Below, in pieces: positions 13,441 through 14,637 of a stretch of DNA of 14,637 nucleotides (its first letter is position 1; every line of letters starts with the position of its first letter). The translations under genes and the position numbers were made by a program. The stretch lies in assembly GCA_034431935.1 (NCBI GenBank), contig DAOUCU010000085.1:1-14637 (forward strand), in the 5' to 3' direction. This DNA is from JBFMDU01 sp034431935. GTDB lineage: Bacteria; Chloroflexota; Dehalococcoidia; GIF9; JBFMDU01. The notes beneath the pieces were generated by a model. That model saw nothing but the letters and a program-made list of their open reading frames with translations. It was not told the DNA's origin and made no database searches.

Positions 13441-14637
13441 ATGACACGTCAGCGCATTTTCGGCATTGCCGCCAACGTATTCTTCCTCGGGCTGGTCAGC
13501 CTGCTCAACGACATGAGCAGTGAGATGATTTTCACCCTGCTCCCCCTCTTTCTGGCCAACGTCCTGGGCGCGGCGCCCACCATCATCGGCCTTGTCGAAG
13601 GCGTCGCCGAAAGCACCGCCGCCTTCCTGCGCATCGGCTCCGGCTGGCTCAGCGATAAGCTTGGCCGGCGCAAGCTTCTGGCCTTTTCCGGCTATGCCCT
13701 GTCCACAGCCATGAAGCCGCTCATGTACGTTGCCACCGCCTGGGGCCTGGTGCTCGGCATCCGCTTCGCCGACCGCTTCGGCAAAGGTGTCCGCTCCGCC
13801 CCGCGCGATGCCCTGATTGCCCATTCTCTCGATAGCAACGAGCGCGGCCGGGGCTTCGGCTTCCACCGCGCCATGGACACCGCCGGCGCCATGCTCGGCA
13901 TCGCCATCGCCGCCCTGATTATCTTCCTCCTCCAGCAGAACAGCCTGCTCCTGGAGCGTGCCACCTACCAGATGCTGGTGGTCATCGGTATTGTCCCGGC
14001 GGTGCTCGCCCTGCTCATGTTCATCTTCGTCAGAGAAAAAAGGCGGGGCAGCCCATCGTCGCCAGGCCCGACCTCCCCGGCTCCGGCGGCAGGACCACTA
14101 AAAGCCGGCCTCGGACGCAGGTACTGGACCTTCATCGGCATCGTGTTCCTTTTCACCCTGGGCAACTCCAGCGATGCCTTCCTCGTCCTGCGGGCGCAGG
14201 ACCTCGGGAACACCACCCTCACCATCATGCTCATGCTGATTCTTTTCAACGCCGTCTACGCCGGACTATCCGTGCCCTTCGGCGTGCTCTCCGACCGACT
14301 CGGCCGCCGGGGCGTCATCATTGTCGGCTGGCTCGTCTTCGCCGCCGTCCGTTTCGGCTTCACCGCCGCCTCGGCGCACTGGCATGTATGGCTGTTATTC
14401 ACCGCCTGGGGGCTCTACTATGCCCTCACCGAAGGCGTTGCCCGCGCCTTCATCGCCGATATTGTCCCTTCCCAGCACCGCGGCACCGCCTACGGCATCT
14501 ATTACGCCGCCCTCGGCATCGGCCTTTTACCCGCCTCGGTCATCGCCGGCTGGCTGTGGCAGACCTTCACCCCCGCCGCCCCCTTCGCCTTCAGCTCAGC
14601 CTTAGCCGTGTTGTCCGTCGTCGGCCTGGCAGTCTTC
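13441..14637 (+). CDS. MFS transporter (partial, runs off right edge)
   Basis: An open frame of 399 codons without a stop. The product is a polytopic inner-membrane protein of the major facilitator superfamily: hydrophobic segments alternate with short loops, and the family loop motif occurs in each half, as GWLSDKLGRRK (first half) and GVLSDRLGRRG (second half). The segment DRFGKGVRSAPRDALIA is typical of a branch of efflux-type permeases common in anaerobes. A soluble loop rich in Pro, Ser and Ala (SPSSPGPTSPAPAAG) divides the halves. By family length only the last few residues or last helix should be missing. ATG 13441 has AAGGTG 5 nt upstream. The structured RNA and terminator just upstream could control it. 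Substrate unknown; uptake cannot be excluded. Confidence 0.88.
   Translation, partial: MTRQRIFGIAANVFFLGLVSLLNDMSSEMIFTLLPLFLANVLGAAPTIIGLVEGVAESTAAFLRIGSGWLSDKLGRRKLLAFSGYALSTAMKPLMYVATAWGLVLGIRFADRFGKGVRSAPRDALIAHSLDSNERGRGFGFHRAMDTAGAMLGIAIAALIIFLLQQNSLLLERATYQMLVVIGIVPAVLALLMFIFVREKRRGSPSSPGPTSPAPAAGPLKAGLGRRYWTFIGIVFLFTLGNSSDAFLVLRAQDLGNTTLTIMLMLILFNAVYAGLSVPFGVLSDRLGRRGVIIVGWLVFAAVRFGFTAASAHWHVWLLFTAWGLYYALTEGVARAFIADIVPSQHRGTAYGIYYAALGIGLLPASVIAGWLWQTFTPAAPFAFSSALAVLSVVGLAVF

Noticed and set aside
13378..13866. 162-aa minus-strand ORF, and a second one at 13965-14249
   Set aside because: Antisense to the MFS transporter, which shows both loop motifs and runs open through the window end.

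Overview
The window looks like chromosomal DNA of an anaerobic bacterium, G+C-rich by eye. The housekeeping genes (enolase, Pth, LigA, HIT hydrolase), an oxygen-sensitive radical-SAM activase, a tubulin-like GTPase and clade-style conserved hypotheticals resemble Dehalococcoidia-type Chloroflexota. That placement is inference; no rRNA gene is present to settle it.

Positions 1-8050 hold one long minus-strand gene train, read from right to left: a helical hypothetical protein (start 8029), a HIT-family nucleotide hydrolase, ligA, an ABM-fold small protein, pth, a glycyl-radical-enzyme activase, a LOG/TIGR00725 protein, enolase, an LACTB2-like metallo-beta-lactamase-fold hydrolase, and the first codons of another gene. 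HIT/ligA and ligA/ABM overlap, and the enolase and hydrolase genes are 2 nt apart, so co-transcription is likely. A promoter candidate precedes the first gene and another precedes enolase. pth has no ATG, GTG or TTG where its conserved N-terminus begins; the codon there is ATC.

Positions 8051-11152 run on the plus strand: a second metallo-beta-lactamase-fold hydrolase, a conserved-looking hypothetical protein, and a 391-aa tubulin/FtsZ-superfamily GTPase with its own consensus-like promoter and an intrinsic terminator. The first hydrolase is bracketed by clusters of a small palindromic repeat. The same repeat also forms the last codons of pth, about 4 kb away.

Positions 11152-12930 carry a compact minus-strand cassette: a 57-aa ORF, a 115-aa helical protein in the position of a small terminase, and a 442-aa large-terminase-like ATPase/nuclease. 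No other phage gene is visible.

Positions 12976-13440 are not convincingly protein-coding. They contain a near-consensus promoter, about 250 nt of dense potential RNA structure (hairpins, an H-type pseudoknot, two stretches complementary to the 16S rRNA tail) and a terminator. It follows that this is either a free-standing structured RNA or a long attenuator leader for the MFS transporter that starts at 13441 and runs off the right edge. I recognise no known RNA family in it; it is the best candidate here for something undescribed.
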